NCBI GenBank assembly: GCA_903897205.1
Contig: CAIUAS010000072.1
Coordinates: 1 to 7,782 of the forward strand
Length of the DNA: 7,782 bases
From: an uncultured Gammaproteobacteria bacterium
GTDB taxonomy: Bacteria; Pseudomonadota; Gammaproteobacteria; CAIUAS01
Reading direction: 5' to 3'
A program made the position numbers and the translations under genes. Shown here one piece after another: positions 5,354-7,782 of the stretch; the first letter of the stretch is position 1; the number at the start of each line of letters is the position of its first letter. The notes beneath the pieces were generated by a model, which was not told the origin of the DNA, made no database searches, and saw nothing but the letters and a program-made list of their open reading frames with translations.

Positions 5354-7636
5354 ATGGGTATCATGTTAAGCAAAGAACTTGAAAATACGTTAAAGCAAGC
5401 ATTTAAACAAGCCAAAGAAAAACACTATGAATATTTAACAGTAGAGCATTTGCTGTTGGTATTATTAGATGATAGTTCGGCGGTGAGCGTATTATGTGCT
5501 TGTGGCGCAGATATTAATCAGCTACGCAATGAATTAACTAATTTTGTCACCGCGACAACGCCGGTATTACCGACAACCGACTCAAATGATGCTCAGCCCA
5601 CGTTAGGTTTTCAGCGTGTATTACAAAGAGCCATTTTTCAAGTGCAGTCTGCTGGCCGACAAGAGGTTAACGGCGCCAATGTTTTGGCGGCTATTTTTGG
5701 CGAATTAGATAGCCAAGCGGTTTATTTTTTACGCAAAGAGAATGTTACTCGCTTAGATGTATTAAATCATATCGCTCACGGTGTTTCTCGTATTCATGGT
5801 CATGAAGGTGAAGAACAATTGGGGCATTTCTCTGAAGAAGATGCAGAAGGGGGCACAGGGGCCGGTACAACACCACTTGAAAGTTATACGATTAATTTAA
5901 ATGTAAGAGCGCGAGCAGGTAAAATAGATCCGGTTATTGGACGTCAGGAAGAGCTCAGTCGCATGATTCAAATATTGTGCCGACGCCGAAAGAATAATCC
6001 ATTATTAGTAGGCGAAGCGGGCGTGGGTAAAACAGCTATTGCAGAGGGATTGGCGCAAGCAATTGTAGCCGGCGAGGTACCAGAGATATTAAACGACAGC
6101 ATTGTTTATTCATTAGATTTAGGCAGTTTGTTGGCGGGCACTAAATATCGGGGCGATTTTGAAAAACGCTTAAAATCTTTATTGTCACAATTAAAACAAG
6201 AACCTAATGCTATTTTATTTATTGATGAAATTCATACCATCGTAGGTGCTGGCGCGGCTTCTGGCGGGGTCATGGACGCTTCTAATTTAATTAAACCATT
6301 ATTAGCTGGCGGTGAATTAAAATGCATAGGTTCAACGACTTATCAAGAATACCGTGGCATCTTTGAAAAAGATCGCGCATTAGCCCGTCGGTTCCAAAAG
6401 ATTGATGTCTTGGAGCCATCGATTGAAGACGCGACTCAAATTTTATTAGGATTACGCAGTCGCTTTGAAAGCTATCATGGGGTGAAATATACGGCTGCTG
6501 CCTTGCGAGCCAGTGCAGAATTGGCGGCCCGTTATATCACTGATCGATTTTTACCGGATAAGGCGATCGATATTGTTGATGAAGCGGGCGCTTATCAAGC
6601 TTTACAACCCCCCAGCAAGCGCAAAAAAGTCATTAATGTCGCAGAAATAGAAGCTATGGTTGCTAAAATAGCTCGCATTCCACCGCGAAGTGTTTCAGCT
6701 TCAGACACTGAGCGCCTAAAGACCCTGGAAAAAGATCTGCAAATGCAAGTATTTGGGCAAGAACAGGCCATTACTACCTTGGCTGCTTCGATTAAGCTGG
6801 CGCGTTCTGGCTTGCGTGATTCTTCTAAGCCTATTGGCTGTTTTTTATTGGCGGGCCCAACGGGTGTGGGTAAAACAGAAGTTTCTCGTCAATTAGCGCA
6901 ACTATTAGGAATTGAATTAATCCGCTTTGATATGTCGGAATATATGGAACATCATACCGTTTCGCGGTTAATTGGTGCGCCCCCGGGTTATGTGGGTTAT
7001 GACCAAGGTGGTTTGTTAACCGAGGCCATTAATAAACATCCGCATGCCGTATTATTGCTAGATGAAATTGAGAAGGCGCACCAAGATGTATTCAATTTGC
7101 TTTTGCAAGTGATGGATCATGGCACGCTAACGGACACCAATGGTCGTAAAGCAGATTTTCGGCATGTTATCTTAATTATGACAACCAATGCAGGTGCAGA
7201 GCAATTAAGTAAGCCGGGGATCGGTTTTAATGCGCAGGAAAAAGTAGTAGGAGATAGTACAGAAGCCATTGGCCGTTTATTTTCACCTGAATTCCGTAAT
7301 CGCTTAGACAGTATTGTCCAATTTAACTATTTGAATAAAATGACGGTTGCGCAGGTGGTCGATAAATTTATCTTAGAACTAGAAACTCAGCTTGAGCAAA
7401 AAAATGTATCAATGCACATTGATGAGCTTGCGCGAAATTGGTTGGCTATTCACGGGTATGATCGTTTAATGGGCGCACGGCCAATGGCAAGGTTAATCCA
7501 GGAGAAGATTAAAAAGCCATTAGCTGACGAAATACTTTTCGGCCGACTTGCTAACGGAGGACAAGTGCAATTGACTGCTGTCAATGACGATTTAAGCGTT
7601 GAAATTGTTCCATGTAATGCAGCGGTTTGCGAGTGA
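5354..7636 (+). CDS. clpA: ATP-dependent Clp protease ATP-binding subunit ClpA
   Basis: ClpA is the cytoplasmic hexameric AAA+ unfoldase that threads substrates into ClpP. At 760 residues it matches E. coli ClpA (758) throughout. The N-domain (about 1-145) keeps TVEHLLLVLLDD and QPTLGFQRVLQRAIFQVQSA, and an acidic/glycine linker follows (150-172). D1 has Walker A GEAGVGKT (220-227), pore-loop Tyr265 in KYRG, Walker B ILFIDE (287-292) and FEKDRALARRFQ. D2 has Walker A GPTGVGKT (501-508), pore-loop GYVG (545-548), Walker B LLLDE ending at 571, IGF (623-625) as the ClpP-docking loop, and FSPEFRNRLD with the presumed arginine finger Arg650. All catalytic residues are present, so it should be active. 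E. coli ClpA begins MLNQEL, which aligns with the internal ATG at 5363 (MLSKEL), so the true start may be 5363. No clpS lies upstream, and clpP is not in view. It is convergent with infA. Confidence 0.97.
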   Translation: MGIMLSKELENTLKQAFKQAKEKHYEYLTVEHLLLVLLDDSSAVSVLCACGADINQLRNELTNFVTATTPVLPTTDSNDAQPTLGFQRVLQRAIFQVQSAGRQEVNGANVLAAIFGELDSQAVYFLRKENVTRLDVLNHIAHGVSRIHGHEGEEQLGHFSEEDAEGGTGAGTTPLESYTINLNVRARAGKIDPVIGRQEELSRMIQILCRRRKNNPLLVGEAGVGKTAIAEGLAQAIVAGEVPEILNDSIVYSLDLGSLLAGTKYRGDFEKRLKSLLSQLKQEPNAILFIDEIHTIVGAGAASGGVMDASNLIKPLLAGGELKCIGSTTYQEYRGIFEKDRALARRFQKIDVLEPSIEDATQILLGLRSRFESYHGVKYTAAALRASAELAARYITDRFLPDKAIDIVDEAGAYQALQPPSKRKKVINVAEIEAMVAKIARIPPRSVSASDTERLKTLEKDLQMQVFGQEQAITTLAASIKLARSGLRDSSKPIGCFLLAGPTGVGKTEVSRQLAQLLGIELIRFDMSEYMEHHTVSRLIGAPPGYVGYDQGGLLTEAINKHPHAVLLLDEIEKAHQDVFNLLLQVMDHGTLTDTNGRKADFRHVILIMTTNAGAEQLSKPGIGFNAQEKVVGDSTEAIGRLFSPEFRNRLDSIVQFNYLNKMTVAQVVDKFILELETQLEQKNVSMHIDELARNWLAIHGYDRLMGARPMARLIQEKIKKPLADEILFGRLANGGQVQLTAVNDDLSVEIVPCNAAVCE

Positions 7637-7660
7637 GTATAACGCCCTAAGGTAAATTAA

Positions 7661-7782
7661 CTAGCGATCTCGAAAAACAATACGGCCTTTAGAAAGGTCG
7701 TATGGCGTTAATTCAACTTTTACGCGGTCGCCATTAATAATACGAATATAATTTTTACGCATACGGCCAGAAATGTGGGCGG
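7661..7782 (-). CDS. infA: Translation initiation factor IF-1, 3' part only
   Basis: The minus strand encodes the last 39 residues of IF-1, ending at TAG (7661-7663); the rest lies beyond the window. AHISGRMRKNYIRI, GDRVKVELTPYDLSKGRIVF and RDR match E. coli IF-1 (72 residues) almost exactly, covering the second half of its OB-fold. IF-1 binds the 30S ribosomal A site during initiation. The gene converges on clpA with 24 bases between stops, the same tail-to-tail arrangement as in E. coli, except that no serine tRNA gene sits between them here. Confidence 0.96.
   Translation of the reverse strand, partial: AHISGRMRKNYIRIINGDRVKVELTPYDLSKGRIVFRDR
7681..7702. repeat. 10-bp hairpin inside the 3' end of infA
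   Basis: TACGGCCTTT (7681-7690) pairs with AAAGGTCGTA (7693-7702) across a tiny loop, with one G-T pair on the plus strand. It lies in the codons for YDLSKGR of IF-1 and 45 bases past the clpA stop. It could help end clpA transcription, but no T-run follows, and the sequence is constrained by a conserved protein. A role is uncertain. Confidence 0.3.

Noticed and set aside
7637..7660. Serine tRNA gene between clpA and infA, as in E. coli
   Set aside because: Only 24 bases separate the stop codons, too few for a tRNA.

Overview
The window looks like chromosomal DNA of a moderately AT-rich gammaproteobacterium. The isocitrate dehydrogenase, ClpA and IF-1 proteins follow the E. coli sequences almost residue by residue over long stretches. 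The order icd ... clpA followed by a convergent infA matches the gammaproteobacterial arrangement (in Pseudomonas: icd-cspD-clpS-clpA, then infA on the other strand). A Legionellales-like host is plausible from base composition and the mix of genes, but this is an inference.

Layout: (1) 1-2390, two co-directional, nearly abutting genes of a type IVb (R64 thin-pilus-like) pilus cluster. The first is a PilO-like inner-membrane protein whose start lies outside the window. The second is a PilP-like protein carrying a long Pro/Ala/Lys-rich linker and a C-terminal SPOR peptidoglycan-binding domain. (2) 2391-2534, a leader with an AT-rich inverted repeat and candidate promoters. (3) 2535-3794, icd, NADP-dependent isocitrate dehydrogenase, followed by a strong hairpin. 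(4) 3866-4972, a GT4-type glycosyltransferase whose last codons and stop form one arm of a 19-bp hairpin. (5) 4973-5353, about 380 bases without an intact gene; it holds two hairpins and what look like gene remnants on both strands. (6) 5354-7636, clpA, the AAA+ unfoldase of the ClpAP protease. (7) 7661-end, the 3' half of infA on the minus strand, convergent with clpA and 24 bases away.

The genes do not form one pathway. The left end is envelope/pilus machinery, and icd, clpA and infA are housekeeping genes. The main peculiarity is the icd-clpA interval: where many relatives have cspD and clpS, this window has a glycosyltransferase and degraded coding sequence. ClpA therefore has no ClpS adaptor gene beside it. 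I found no CRISPR array, intact mobile element or RNA gene, and no convincing complete new system. The most unusual items are the PilP-SPOR fusion, the hairpins built on or next to stop codons, and the remnant region.
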